Position numbers and translations under genes: made by a program
Origin: an uncultured Oscillospiraceae bacterium
Lineage (GTDB): Bacteria; Bacillota_A; Clostridia; Oscillospirales; Acutalibacteraceae
Reading direction: 5' to 3'
NCBI GenBank assembly: GCA_910587995.1
Contig: CAJUNS010000009.1
Coordinates: forward strand, 1 to 64,000
DNA length: 64,000 nucleotides
Notes under the pieces: model-generated
The model's database searches: none
What the model saw: the letters and a program-made list of their open reading frames with translations, nothing else
What the model was told of the DNA's origin: nothing
Shown: positions 32,853-40,766 of the stretch, piece after piece
Layout: every line of letters starts with the position of its first letter
Position numbering within the stretch: the stretch's first letter is position 1

Positions 32853-32992
32853 AGGGCGTGTTCCCATAAGCGGAGTGTGAGGGTTCGGGAGTTTTTTTGT
32901 CAGATTCCAGGCGTACTTCAAGAATTTTCAACAGGCAAGATGGCAAAAAAACGGACCGAAGGACACATACGGACGCTGCTGGGAACGCGCCT
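32853..32992. repeat. Foldback repeat with inverted ends
   Basis: AGGGCGTGTTCCCA (32853-32866) matches the reverse complement of TGGGAACGCGCCT (32980-32992) apart from one extra base and one change. The arms continue as an imperfect palindrome, for example GTTTTTTTG with CAAAAAAAC and TTCGG with CCGAA. At about 140 bp without a gene it looks like a MITE. A target duplication is not clear. Confidence 0.55.
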
Positions 32993-33144
32993 CTATATCC
33001 CCCGGAATTCTAACGGATTCTCGGGGGAAAGCTTTGCCCGGGAGTGTCCATTTCGAGGAGTTTTTCGTGTTCCCCCGCCCCACGGGCAGGGGAACACAGA
33101 CGGTTCTCTCTGTGGTTTGGACAATCCCGCTTTGCCCCCAAACC

Positions 33145-33173
33145 TTGACATTTCCCGCAAAACCTGTTATAGT
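33145..33173 (+). promoter_or_regulatory. Strong promoter of the hydrogenase maturation leader
   Basis: TTGACA (33145-33150) and TATAGT (33168-33173) are separated by 17 bases. Transcription would begin near 33180, about 200 bases before the first gene. Confidence 0.85.
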
Positions 33174-33179
33174 AAATGT

Positions 33180-33303
33180 CAAAAAACAGTGCCTGACATT
33201 AAGGACCGGAAGCCTTGCTCCGCCCTGCGTGAAAGGTGCGGCTGGCTTTGGGATCGCTTTGCATACCTTGCGCCGTACCGCTTACCGGGGTACGGCGTTT
33301 TTT
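33180..33303 (+). ncRNA. Leader RNA with possible terminator/antiterminator switch
   Basis: A structured leader: CCGGAAGCC (33206-33214) pairs with GGCTTTGGG (33244-33252), enclosing CCGC (33220-33223) with GCGG (33238-33241). GGTGCGG (33235-33241) can instead pair with CCGTACC (33273-33279), which is the left arm of the terminator. The two folds exclude each other, as in a riboswitch or attenuator. I recognise no known aptamer (not a T-box, SAM-I, ZTP or fluoride class as far as I can see). It could also be a stand-alone small RNA. Confidence 0.55.
33271..33303 (+). terminator. Intrinsic terminator in the leader
   Basis: A perfect 9-bp stem, CGCCGTACC (33271-33279) with GGTACGGCG (33289-33297), followed by TTTTTT. 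It stands 75 bases before the first coding region. Confidence 0.85.
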
Positions 33304-33378
33304 GCGTCCTCCCAGGCGGGACCGGGACTTGAAAGGATCCGGCACAGTTTAAGTTTATTTTGGAAAGGAGCTTGCGGT

Positions 33379-33636
33379 ATGGAAACAAGAGTCGCGGTTA
33401 TGAGTATGATTGTGGAGGCCGGAGAGTCGGTGGAGAAGCTCAACGGCATTTTGCATCAGTATGGGGACTACATCATCGGGCGCATGGGCCTGCCCTACCG
33501 GGCCCGGAACATCAGCATTATCAGCATCGCCCTGGACGCCCCTCAGGACACCATTTCCACTATGGCGGGGAAAATCGGCAACCTGCCGGGAGTCAGCGTG
33601 AAGACCGCCCTCTCTGGGGTGACGGGCCATGACTGA
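33379..33636 (+). CDS. TM1266-type putative hydrogenase system regulator
   Basis: An 85-residue ACT-like (ferredoxin-fold) protein: 'RVAVMSMIVEAGESVEKLNG' and 'YGDYIIGRMGLPYRARNISI' are the family signatures of the TM1266 iron-only hydrogenase system putative regulators. No DNA-binding domain is present, so a small-molecule sensing role is more likely; the function is not established. The start follows GGAAAGGAG, and its end overlaps hydE by eight bases, making it the first gene of the maturation operon. Confidence 0.9.
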   Translation: METRVAVMSMIVEAGESVEKLNGILHQYGDYIIGRMGLPYRARNISIISIALDAPQDTISTMAGKIGNLPGVSVKTALSGVTGHD

Positions 33637-34690
33637 GCGGGCGGCGGCCCTCATCGAAAAGCTGGCCTCGGCCCATAGCCTTACGCTGGAAGAGTACCGG
33701 GAGCTGATAGAGGCCCAGTCCCCGGAGACGGCCCGGGCGCTGGCGGCAAGAGCCGTGGAAGTTCGGAAATCGGTGTATGGAACTGCCGTGTACGTGCGGG
33801 GGCTGATTGAGATCAGCAACATCTGTAAGAACGACTGCCTCTATTGCGGCATCCGCCGGGGAAACGCCCGTTGTGAGCGCTACCGCCTCAGTCCGGAGGA
33901 AATCCTGCGTTGCGGGGAAATGGGATACCATATGGGCTTTCGGACCTTTGTTCTGCAAGGGGGAGAGGATCCCTATTTTACCGACGAGGTTTTGTGCGGA
34001 CTGGTTTCCCGGCTGAAAGAGGCCCACCCGGACTGCGCGGTGACCCTTTCCATGGGAGAACGCGGCCGGGAGAGTTTCCGCCGCCTGCGGGAGGCCGGAG
34101 CGGACCGGTACCTTCTCCGCCATGAGACGGCCAACAGGGAGCATTACGGCAGGCTGCACCCCCGGGAAATGAGCTTTGACAACCGGATGCGCTGCTTACG
34201 AGATCTCAAGGAGCTGGGATACCAAGTGGGCTGCGGCTTCATGGTGGGCTCGCCCTTCCAAACCAGTGCAACATTGGCCCAGGATCTCAAATTCATTGAA
34301 GAATTTAAGCCGGACATGTGCGGCATTGGCCCCTTTGTGCCCCATAAGGACACCCCTTTTCGAGAGCGCCCCGCCGGGACTTTGGAACAGACCTGCTACC
34401 TTCTCTCCATCATCCGGCTGATCCACCCGCCGGTGCTGCTGCCCGCCACCACGGCCCTGGGCACCATCCACCCCGAGGGCCGGGAGCTGGGCATTCTGGC
34501 CGGGGCCAACGTGGTGATGCCCAATCTGTCGCCGGAAAACGTACGGGGGAAGTACGAGCTTTACAACAACAAGCTGAACACCGGGGCCGAAGCCGCCCAG
34601 GGCTTGGCGGCGTTAAAGGAGCGCATGGGCCGCATTGGGTATCAGGTGGCGACGGACCGGGGGGATGTAAAAAGGGAGGGAACCATGTGA
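33629..34690 (+). CDS. hydE: [FeFe] hydrogenase maturase HydE (radical SAM)
   Basis: A 353-residue radical SAM enzyme of the BioB-like group that, with HydG and HydF, builds the H-cluster of [FeFe] hydrogenase. The SAM-cluster motif is Cys66-x3-Cys70-x2-Cys73 ('ICKNDCLYCGIR'). Further signatures are 'GFRTFVLQGGEDPYF', 'LRHETANREHY' and 'CGFMVGSPFQT'. It overlaps the TM1266-type gene by eight bases and the next gene by four (GTGA), so translation is tightly coupled. Confidence 0.96.
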   Translation: MTERAAALIEKLASAHSLTLEEYRELIEAQSPETARALAARAVEVRKSVYGTAVYVRGLIEISNICKNDCLYCGIRRGNARCERYRLSPEEILRCGEMGYHMGFRTFVLQGGEDPYFTDEVLCGLVSRLKEAHPDCAVTLSMGERGRESFRRLREAGADRYLLRHETANREHYGRLHPREMSFDNRMRCLRDLKELGYQVGCGFMVGSPFQTSATLAQDLKFIEEFKPDMCGIGPFVPHKDTPFRERPAGTLEQTCYLLSIIRLIHPPVLLPATTALGTIHPEGRELGILAGANVVMPNLSPENVRGKYELYNNKLNTGAEAAQGLAALKERMGRIGYQVATDRGDVKREGTM

Positions 34691-35223
34691 CAAGGAAAGA
34701 GAAAGCCGATGGCATCCTGGAAAGCTCCCGCCTGTTGGAACACTTGGAAAAGTATGGCAGGCCCCATGTCATTGGCAGCTGCCGCATGGACATGATGGCC
34801 TGGAACGATATCGATATTGACATTGAAAACCAGGGTATGTCCCTGGAAAAGCTATACCAGCTGACTAGCTATATTATAGAAACCTTCCACCCCTTCTGGT
34901 ACGAGGCCAAGGAGGAGGTCAACGATGAAGGGCAGACCGTGTGGTTCCAGGGATTTGAGGCCATGATTGACGGCGAGCGCTGGAATTTCGACCTGTGGTT
35001 CTTTGACCGGGAGACCATCGAAAAAGCCGAGGCTTTCTGCGATGGTATTGCCGCCCGGGCCACCGCCGCCCAGAAGGAGCAAATTATCGGGCTTAAGCAA
35101 GAGCTGATTGCCCGGGACCTGTACGCCTTTGATAAGTTCCACTCCATGGACGTGTACCAGGCGGTGCTGGAGGAGGGGGTGGCGGCAATAGAGGAGTTTT
35201 TGGAGAAAAGCCCCAAGGCTTAA
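34687..35223 (+). CDS. Unidentified protein, nucleotidyltransferase-like, 178 aa
   Basis: I do not recognise a named family. The 'VIGSCRMDMMAWNDIDIDIE' segment (about 28-47) has the glycine-serine and alternating-acid pattern of small nucleotidyltransferase folds, followed by a conserved-looking 'FDLWFFDRETIEKAEAF' and a helical C-terminus. It starts with GTG overlapping the hydE stop and has a good ribosome site (GGGAGGG), so it is translated with hydE. A role in hydrogenase assembly is suggested only by position; it is not a standard Hyd protein. Confidence 0.7.
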   Translation: MTRKEKADGILESSRLLEHLEKYGRPHVIGSCRMDMMAWNDIDIDIENQGMSLEKLYQLTSYIIETFHPFWYEAKEEVNDEGQTVWFQGFEAMIDGERWNFDLWFFDRETIEKAEAFCDGIAARATAAQKEQIIGLKQELIARDLYAFDKFHSMDVYQAVLEEGVAAIEEFLEKSPKA

Positions 35224-35241
35224 GGTAAGGAGGGGAGGACA

Positions 35242-35766
35242 ATCCTATACTACGATGATGGCGTAATAGCGGTGCGCAGAATGCGCGAAGGCGACGCCCA
35301 GATACTGTCTGACGAAGAAGCGGCCCAAGGCTGGGCCCCTACCCTTGAAAAACACCGGAATCGTTTGAAGGACCAGTCGGAAGGAAAAGCGGTTTCTCTG
35401 GTTGCGGAATACCGGGGGGAGGTGGCGGGGTATATCAACGTCTATCCCCATGGGCAGGATGGCCCTTTCTCCAGTAAGAACTGGCCGGAGATTGTAGATT
35501 TCGGAGTGCTGGAAAAGTACCGGCGGCATGGAATCGGAAGTATTCTGATGGACACAGCGGAGCGGATAGCCGCGGAGTATGCCGCTGTAGTGTACCTGGG
35601 AGTGGGCCTGCACAGCGGATATGGCAGCGCCCAGCGCATGTATGTAAAGCGCGGCTATATACCGGACGGCTCGGGGCTTTGGTATAGAGACAGGCAGTGC
35701 CAGCCCCATGCGCCCTGCCGCAACGATGATGATCTGGTGCTCTATTTTTCAAAAAAATTAAAATAA
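35242..35766 (+). CDS. GNAT-family acetyltransferase
   Basis: A protein of about 174 residues with the GNAT fold: 'VSLVAEYRGEVAGYINV' (beta strands), 'VDFGVLEKYRRHGIGSILMD' (acetyl-CoA pyrophosphate loop, R/Q-x-x-G-x-G/A form) and 'SAQRMYVKRGYIPDG'. The start is uncertain. AAGGAGG (35227-35233) stands eight bases before an in-frame ATC at 35242, while the first standard in-frame codon is GTG at 35272, which has no ribosome site and would cut the first beta strand. It lies between hydE and hydG, in the same direction; substrate unknown. Confidence 0.8.
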   Translation: MLYYDDGVIAVRRMREGDAQILSDEEAAQGWAPTLEKHRNRLKDQSEGKAVSLVAEYRGEVAGYINVYPHGQDGPFSSKNWPEIVDFGVLEKYRRHGIGSILMDTAERIAAEYAAVVYLGVGLHSGYGSAQRMYVKRGYIPDGSGLWYRDRQCQPHAPCRNDDDLVLYFSKKLK

Positions 35767-35833
35767 ATGGCAATTGGCCCCAAAATAATCTGAGGCAAAG
35801 AGAAATCTGCCCCAAAGAAAGGAAGAAATTATT

Positions 35834-37282
35834 ATGGCAAAGTACGACCCCAAATCCCTGCACGCGGAGGAATTCATCCATGATGGGGAAATCCTCGACA
35901 CCCTGCGCTATGCGGAGGAGAACAAGCGCAACGTGGAGCTCATCGACCAAATTCTGGAGAAGGCCCGTCCCCAAAAGGCCGACACCGGCTATGTGTGCGC
36001 GGGGCTTTCCCATCGGGAGGCTTCCGTGCTGCTGGCCTGCGACATCCCGGAGAAGATTGAAAGGATGTACGAGATCGCCGAGGAGATCAAGCTGGCCTTC
36101 TACGGCAACCGCATCGTTATTTTCGCGCCCCTGTATCTTTCCAACTATTGCGTCAACGGCTGCGTCTACTGCCCCTACCACGCGGTGAACAAGCATATCC
36201 CCCGGAAAAAGCTGACCCAGGAAGAGGTGAAGGCCGAGGTCATCGCCCTACAGGACATGGGCCACAAGCGGCTGGCCATTGAGTCCGGCGAGGACCCGGT
36301 GAACAGCCCCATCGAGTACATCCTGGACTGCATCAAGACCATCTACAGCGTCCACCACAAAAATGGGGATATCCGCCGGGTAAATGTGAACATCGCCGCC
36401 ACCACGGTGGAGAACTACCGCAAGCTGAAGGAGGCGGGCATTGGCACTTATATTCTTTTCCAGGAGACCTATCACAAAAAGAGCTATGAGCAGCTGCACC
36501 CCACGGGCCCCAAGCACAATTATGACTACCACACCGAGGCCATGGACCGGGCCATGGAGGGCGGCATTGACGACGTGGGCCTGGGCGTACTGTTCGGTTT
36601 GGAGCTGTATAAATATGAGTTCGCCGGGCTCATCATGCACGCCGAGCATCTGGAAGCCGTCCACGGCGTGGGCCCCCACACCATCAGCGTGCCCCGCCTG
36701 AAGAAAGCGGACGACATTGACCCCACCCAGTTCGACAACGGCATTGACGACGAGACCTTTGCCCACATCACTGCCTGCATCCGTCTGGCCGTGCCCTATA
36801 CCGGCATGATCATCTCCACCCGGGAGACCGAGGCTGTGCGCTCCAAGCTGCTGCGGCTGGGCATCTCCCAGGTCAGCGGCGGCTCCCGCACCTCGGTGGG
36901 CGGCTACACCCAGGAGGAACGCCCCCACGATACCGAGCAGTTCGACGTCTCCGACCAGCGCACCTTGGACGAGGTGGTCCGCTGGCTCATGGAAAACGGC
37001 CACATTCCCTCCTTCTGCACCGCCTGCTACCGGGAGGGCCGCACCGGCGACCGGTTTATGAGCCTGTGCAAGTCCGGTCAGATTCTCAACTGCTGCCACC
37101 CCAACGCCCTGATGACCCTCAGCGAGTATTTAGAGGACTACGCCAGCCCTGAGACCAAGGAGGTTGGCTACAAAATGGTGGAGGAGGAGTTGAAGCGCAT
37201 TCCCAAGGACAAGGTGCGGGAGATTGCGGAGCAGAATATCCAGGACATCAAGAACTCCAACCGCCGGGACTTCCGGTTCTGA
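35834..37282 (+). CDS. hydG: [FeFe] hydrogenase maturase HydG (radical SAM)
   Basis: A 482-residue radical SAM tyrosine lyase that makes the CO and CN ligands of the H-cluster. The SAM-cluster motif is Cys106-x3-Cys110-x2-Cys113 ('NYCVNGCVYCPYH'); the C-terminal auxiliary cluster motif 'SFCTACYREGRTGDRFMSLC' (CxxC plus a distal Cys) is also intact. 'AIESGEDPVNSPIEYIL' and 'GGSRTSVGGY' are further signatures. It has its own AAAGAAAGGAAG ribosome site. All residues needed for function are visible. Confidence 0.97.
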   Translation: MAKYDPKSLHAEEFIHDGEILDTLRYAEENKRNVELIDQILEKARPQKADTGYVCAGLSHREASVLLACDIPEKIERMYEIAEEIKLAFYGNRIVIFAPLYLSNYCVNGCVYCPYHAVNKHIPRKKLTQEEVKAEVIALQDMGHKRLAIESGEDPVNSPIEYILDCIKTIYSVHHKNGDIRRVNVNIAATTVENYRKLKEAGIGTYILFQETYHKKSYEQLHPTGPKHNYDYHTEAMDRAMEGGIDDVGLGVLFGLELYKYEFAGLIMHAEHLEAVHGVGPHTISVPRLKKADDIDPTQFDNGIDDETFAHITACIRLAVPYTGMIISTRETEAVRSKLLRLGISQVSGGSRTSVGGYTQEERPHDTEQFDVSDQRTLDEVVRWLMENGHIPSFCTACYREGRTGDRFMSLCKSGQILNCCHPNALMTLSEYLEDYASPETKEVGYKMVEEELKRIPKDKVREIAEQNIQDIKNSNRRDFRF

Positions 37283-37293
37283 TGGGAGCTGGC

Positions 37294-37950
37294 ATGAGAG
37301 AGCTTGACAATATCGCTGTTGCCAGTTTGGGAGTTCTTCTCAACGAGAATACCACCTTAAAGCGGTTTTACCCGCTGATTTCCATAAAAGAGACGCTTGT
37401 TCAGCGGCTGCTGGACGCGGGGATAGAGGATAAGTACGCGTTCTTGGAGCGGGCGGGACAGCATGCCCAGTTAGCGGCATCGTTGAAGCTTGACATGGAG
37501 GTTGTGGAGCTGCTGGAAAGGTTCCTGCACCTGCATGATTTCGTTAACCGCCGCCTCAAGGATGTGGACTGCGTGAACGCCCGGTTTCGGGATGGGCTGG
37601 CGTTGGGTGGAGTGAAGACCTCCCAGGACTATCTGCTGCTGTGTACGCGCAGGACGTGGAAGGAGCTTTCACAGGATTTCAATGGAGCGGAGGAGGATGC
37701 GCAAAAGCTGTTCTGCATCTGCGACCTGATGCGGCTGCCGGGGGTGAAGAGTACCCGGGCCAGCCTCTATTACGACTGCGGGTGCAGAACCCTGAAAGAC
37801 TTCTCCCGTCAGAACAGGGAGGAGCTTCAGCGGTATATGGCCCAATATATTGAGGAAAATCAGATAAAAAGGAGTGTGCCCTTTCCCAAAGAGCTGGACA
37901 CGCAGATTGCCGCCGCAAAGGCTCTGCCTCATTGGGAGCCGCTGGGCTAA
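37294..37950 (+). CDS. Helix-hairpin-helix (DUF4332-like) protein
   Basis: A 218-residue helical protein. The segment 'CDLMRLPGVKSTRASLYYDCGCRTLKDFSRQNREEL' has the helix-hairpin-helix pattern 'L.GV...RA..L...G..TL.D' seen in DUF4332 proteins; a similar but weaker repeat lies near the N-terminus. The start at 37294 (GGGAG six bases upstream) is preferred to an ATG at 37282 that overlaps the hydG stop. Function unknown; it sits between hydG and hydF in the same direction. Confidence 0.72.
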   Translation: MRELDNIAVASLGVLLNENTTLKRFYPLISIKETLVQRLLDAGIEDKYAFLERAGQHAQLAASLKLDMEVVELLERFLHLHDFVNRRLKDVDCVNARFRDGLALGGVKTSQDYLLLCTRRTWKELSQDFNGAEEDAQKLFCICDLMRLPGVKSTRASLYYDCGCRTLKDFSRQNREELQRYMAQYIEENQIKRSVPFPKELDTQIAAAKALPHWEPLG

Positions 37951-37994
37951 GGGGACTTGAGGAAAACAGGATGAGAGAAGTGAGGGAGAAAAAA

Positions 37995-38408
37995 ATGTGG
38001 CTGCTGTTTGCCGTGCTGTCCTCTGTGTTCGCGGCACTGACCTCCATTCTGGCCAAGGTGGGCATTGAGGGCGTCAATTCCACGTTGGCCACGGCCATCC
38101 GCACAACGGTGGTGCTGGCAATGGCCTGGGGCATGGTGCTTCTCACCGGAAGCCAGGGAGGCATCTCGGGCATAAGCCAAAAAAGCTGGATCTTTCTCAT
38201 CCTTTCGGGCCTTGCCACAGGAGTCTCCTGGCTGTGCTACTACTATGCCCTGCAAATGGGGGAAGCCAGCAAAGTGGCGCCCATCGACAAAATGAGCGTG
38301 GTGATCACAGTGATCCTGGCGTTCCTGTTTCTGCATGAGAAGATTACCATCAAGGCCGCCATTGGCTGCACGCTGATCGGCGCAGGCACCTTGCTGATGG
38401 TGCTGTAA
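37995..38408 (+). CDS. EamA-like small membrane transporter
   Basis: A 137-residue membrane protein with five predicted helices, equal to a single EamA (drug/metabolite transporter) unit; it begins 'MWLLFAVLSSVFAALTSILAKVGI' and ends with an 'FLHEKITIKAAIGCTLIGAG' signature. Full EamA transporters have two such units, so this one should act as a dimer. The ATG at 37995 is chosen for its GAGGGAG site; another ATG eight codons upstream is possible. Substrate unknown and its link to hydrogenase maturation is only positional. Confidence 0.85.
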   Translation: MWLLFAVLSSVFAALTSILAKVGIEGVNSTLATAIRTTVVLAMAWGMVLLTGSQGGISGISQKSWIFLILSGLATGVSWLCYYYALQMGEASKVAPIDKMSVVITVILAFLFLHEKITIKAAIGCTLIGAGTLLMVL

Positions 38409-38527
38409 AGGGGGAAGACTTTATGAGAAAATGCCTGAGATTGAGATGTGAGATGGAAATGAAAGTTGGCCTTTTACAACGATAGACGGGTATGTAACCC
38501 GAATTTTTGAGTAGAGGAAGTGATTCT

Positions 38528-39733
38528 ATGAGCTTGAACGAAACCGTTTCCGCCGAACGCACTCATATTGCTTTTTTCGGCATGCGCAACGCGGGCAAGT
38601 CCAGTTTGGTAAACGCGGTCACCGGGCAAGCCTTGGCAGTGGTTTCCGATGTAAAGGGCACCACCACCGACCCGGTGAAGAAGGCAATGGAGCTGCTGCC
38701 CCTGGGCCCGGTTGTCATCATCGACACCCCTGGTCTGGACGATGAGGGAGAGCTGGGGGCCCTGCGGGTGCAAAAAGCCCGGGAGGTTTTGGCAAAGACC
38801 GACATCGCCGTGCTGGTGGTGGATGCCGGAACCGGCCCGAGCCCCCAGGACCAGGAGCTGCTGGCCCTGTTCCAGGAGCGGAAGCTGCCCCATATTGCCG
38901 CCTATAACAAGGCCGACCTGCTGTCCCAGCGGCCCAACCTGCCGGAGAACAGCCTGTATGTCAGCGCCAAAACCGGGGAGAACGTCCACCAACTGAAAGA
39001 AAAGCTGGGGGCCCTTGTGGGCAAGACCGCCAACCAGAAAGCCATTGTATCGGACTTGCTGTCTCCTGGCGAGATGGCGGTGCTGGTGACGCCCATTGAC
39101 GCGGCGGCGCCCAAAGGCCGGATGATTCTGCCCCAGCAGCAGACCATGCGGGACCTTTTGGACGCGCACTGCGCCTTTGCGGTATGCCAGCCGGAAGAGC
39201 TGGCCGGAACCTTGGCCCGTCTGGCGGTAAAGCCCAAAGTGGTTGTCACCGATTCTCAGGCGTTTGGCCGGGTCGCCAAGGATGTGCCCGCCGGTGTGCT
39301 GCTCACCAGCTTCTCCATTCTTTTCGCCCGGTATAAGGGGAGCCTGCCGGTACTGACCCAGGGCGCGGCGGCTCTGTCCCGGCTGAAGGAGGGGGACCAG
39401 GTGCTGATTTCCGAGGGCTGCACCCATCACCGGCAGTGCGGGGACATTGGTACCGTAAAGCTGCCCGGCTGGATTGAGGACTTTACCCACTGCAAGCCCC
39501 GCTACCGCTTTACCTCCGGCGGCGAGTTCCCCGAGGATCTGGGGGAGTATAAGCTGGTGGTTCACTGCGGCGGCTGCATGCTCAACGAGGCGGAGATGCA
39601 AAGCCGGGTGAGGCGGGCCCAAAGGGCGGGAGTCCCCATTGTCAACTATGGGGTTGCTATTGCCCAAATGCACGGCATTCTGCGCCGGAGCCTGGAGGCC
39701 TTCCCGGAAATCTTGGCGCTTTTGGACCAATAA
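38528..39733 (+). CDS. hydF: [FeFe] hydrogenase maturase HydF (GTPase scaffold)
   Basis: A 401-residue GTPase that carries the H-cluster precursor and delivers it to the hydrogenase. The P-loop is 'GMRNAGKSS' (18-26), with 'GTTTDP', 'DTPGLDD' and 'NKAD' as the other GTPase motifs. The C-terminal cluster site has 'CTHHRQC' and 'VVHCGGCML', the three Cys and a His that hold the [4Fe-4S] cluster. The start has AGAGGAAG upstream. With hydE and hydG this completes the maturation set. Confidence 0.96.
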   Translation: MSLNETVSAERTHIAFFGMRNAGKSSLVNAVTGQALAVVSDVKGTTTDPVKKAMELLPLGPVVIIDTPGLDDEGELGALRVQKAREVLAKTDIAVLVVDAGTGPSPQDQELLALFQERKLPHIAAYNKADLLSQRPNLPENSLYVSAKTGENVHQLKEKLGALVGKTANQKAIVSDLLSPGEMAVLVTPIDAAAPKGRMILPQQQTMRDLLDAHCAFAVCQPEELAGTLARLAVKPKVVVTDSQAFGRVAKDVPAGVLLTSFSILFARYKGSLPVLTQGAAALSRLKEGDQVLISEGCTHHRQCGDIGTVKLPGWIEDFTHCKPRYRFTSGGEFPEDLGEYKLVVHCGGCMLNEAEMQSRVRRAQRAGVPIVNYGVAIAQMHGILRRSLEAFPEILALLDQ

Positions 39734-39746
39734 AAGGAGAATGACT

Positions 39747-40175
39747 ATGACGCGGAACCGTATTCAGCTGGGAAACTTTATTCACTGGGACTGGGGGGAG
39801 AACTATCCCTTTTCCGCCTGTATGAAGAAGCTGATGGAGTGTTTGGGCGGCGACCCCGCCCTGTATACGTACGGCTTTTTCGCGGGGCTTTCCGGCGATG
39901 ACTTTGTCAAGTGCTATGGCAGCAACGGCCGCTATAACGACTGCGTTTCCGTCTGCGAGGATACGGAAACCTTCCTGGCCAGAACCTTTGGCCGCATTGG
40001 GCTGGCCTATGAGCTGGCCCTTCCGGCCCAGTGGAGGCAAGACCCAGAGTCCCTTAAGGAAAAGCTGCGGAGCTTTATTGACCGGGGAATTCCCGTGCTG
40101 GCCAAAGACGCTTACCCCAAGGGCGGCAATTTTGACCTGGTTTTCCGGTATAGGGGCTTAGGCCAGCAAGTCTGA
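39747..40175 (+). CDS. Unidentified protein, possibly truncated, 142 aa
   Basis: A 142-residue protein whose opening ('IQLGNFIHWDWGENYPFSAC') and 'PALYTYGFFAGLSGDDFV' resemble the start of BtrH_N/C39-peptidase-like proteins, which are usually about twice as long. The end is abrupt ('YRGLGQQV') and overlaps the convergent next gene by 18 bases, so the C-terminal half may have been lost. The ATG at 39747 lies eight bases after AAAGGAG. It follows hydF by 13 bases and is likely the last gene of that unit. Confidence 0.6.
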   Translation: MTRNRIQLGNFIHWDWGENYPFSACMKKLMECLGGDPALYTYGFFAGLSGDDFVKCYGSNGRYNDCVSVCEDTETFLARTFGRIGLAYELALPAQWRQDPESLKEKLRSFIDRGIPVLAKDAYPKGGNFDLVFRYRGLGQQV

Positions 40176-40541
40176 TTTCCGGCACAGCTGGCACAGGGCC
40201 ATGGCGGGCAGCGTAAGGCCGAACCACAGGACGGAGTAGGGCAGGCAGACCTGACCCATTAGGTTTAGGGGCATTTGGGAGTAATCCCACACCCCCAGGC
40301 CGAAGATTTGGTTGACCACAATGCCAGCAGCCAGCTCCACGCCGGTAATCAGCCCGGACCCGGCCAAACAGCGCAGAAACAGGCTTTTGCCTCCCAGCGC
40401 GCCGCAGCACACCCGGTCGATGAGCCACAGGCATAGGCCCCCCGCAATGGCCATGGAGTAGTGGGTGTGCCCCCGCCAGGCCATTTCCAAGGTGGGGTAG
40501 GCGCAGCTTCCGGCTAAAAAGATGGCTCCTTCTTTGCTCAT
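40158..40541 (-). CDS. Membrane protein, CmpB-like putative ABC-transporter type IV
   Basis: A 127-residue membrane protein with four helices. The 'YPTLEMAWRGHTHYSMAIAGG' motif (a small acidic-Trp-Arg-Gly-Thr-His block) is characteristic of the ABC_trans_CmpB family, whose function is not settled. The ATG has an AGGAGG site upstream. It is a single minus-strand gene between plus-strand genes, sharing a bidirectional terminator region on its 5' side with galE's upstream region. Confidence 0.75.
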   Translation of the reverse strand: MSKEGAIFLAGSCAYPTLEMAWRGHTHYSMAIAGGLCLWLIDRVCCGALGGKSLFLRCLAGSGLITGVELAAGIVVNQIFGLGVWDYSQMPLNLMGQVCLPYSVLWFGLTLPAMALCQLCRKSDLLA

Positions 40542-40580
40542 GCTTGATTCCTCCTTTTACTGGGACGGCAGTGGAATTTA

Positions 40581-40617
40581 AAAAACCAGCGGAGGCCGCT
40601 TTCTTCCGCTGGTTTTT
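40581..40617. terminator. Bidirectional hairpin upstream of galE
   Basis: A perfect 12-bp stem AAAAACCAGCGG (40581-40592) with CCGCTGGTTTTT (40606-40617) has T runs on both strands. It insulates galE from read-through from the hydrogenase cluster. Confidence 0.75.
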
Positions 40618-40687
40618 AGTGTCCCCGGCCATACGCCAACTATTTTGACCAGTTCCTGTAATATATTGATCTCATAGAGAAAAATCC

Positions 40688-40716
40688 TTGTATTTTCCGC
40701 TGGTTTTGCCTATAAT
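40688..40716 (+). promoter_or_regulatory. Promoter of galE
   Basis: TTGTAT (40688-40693) and TATAAT (40711-40716) are separated by 17 bases, 51 bases before the start codon. Confidence 0.8.
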
Positions 40717-40766
40717 ATTGGCAGACGGCGGAAAGCCGGAATTCTGAGAGAAAGGTTGGGACGGAC

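Larger units (their letters stand above)
32832..33378. other. Intergenic region before hydrogenase maturation genes
   Basis: This 547-base space contains a foldback repeat (32853-32992), a GC-rich hairpin (GTGTTCCCC with GGGGAACAC, about 33068-33098), a strong promoter (33145-33173) and a leader with an intrinsic terminator (to 33303). Open frames through it have no ribosome sites. Confidence 0.7.

Noticed and set aside
33206..33252. Small SRP RNA in the hydrogenase leader (GACCGGAAG resembles the SRP loop)
   Set aside because: The second half of the conserved SRP core (AGCAG and the AAGG side) is missing, so the resemblance is limited to a few bases.
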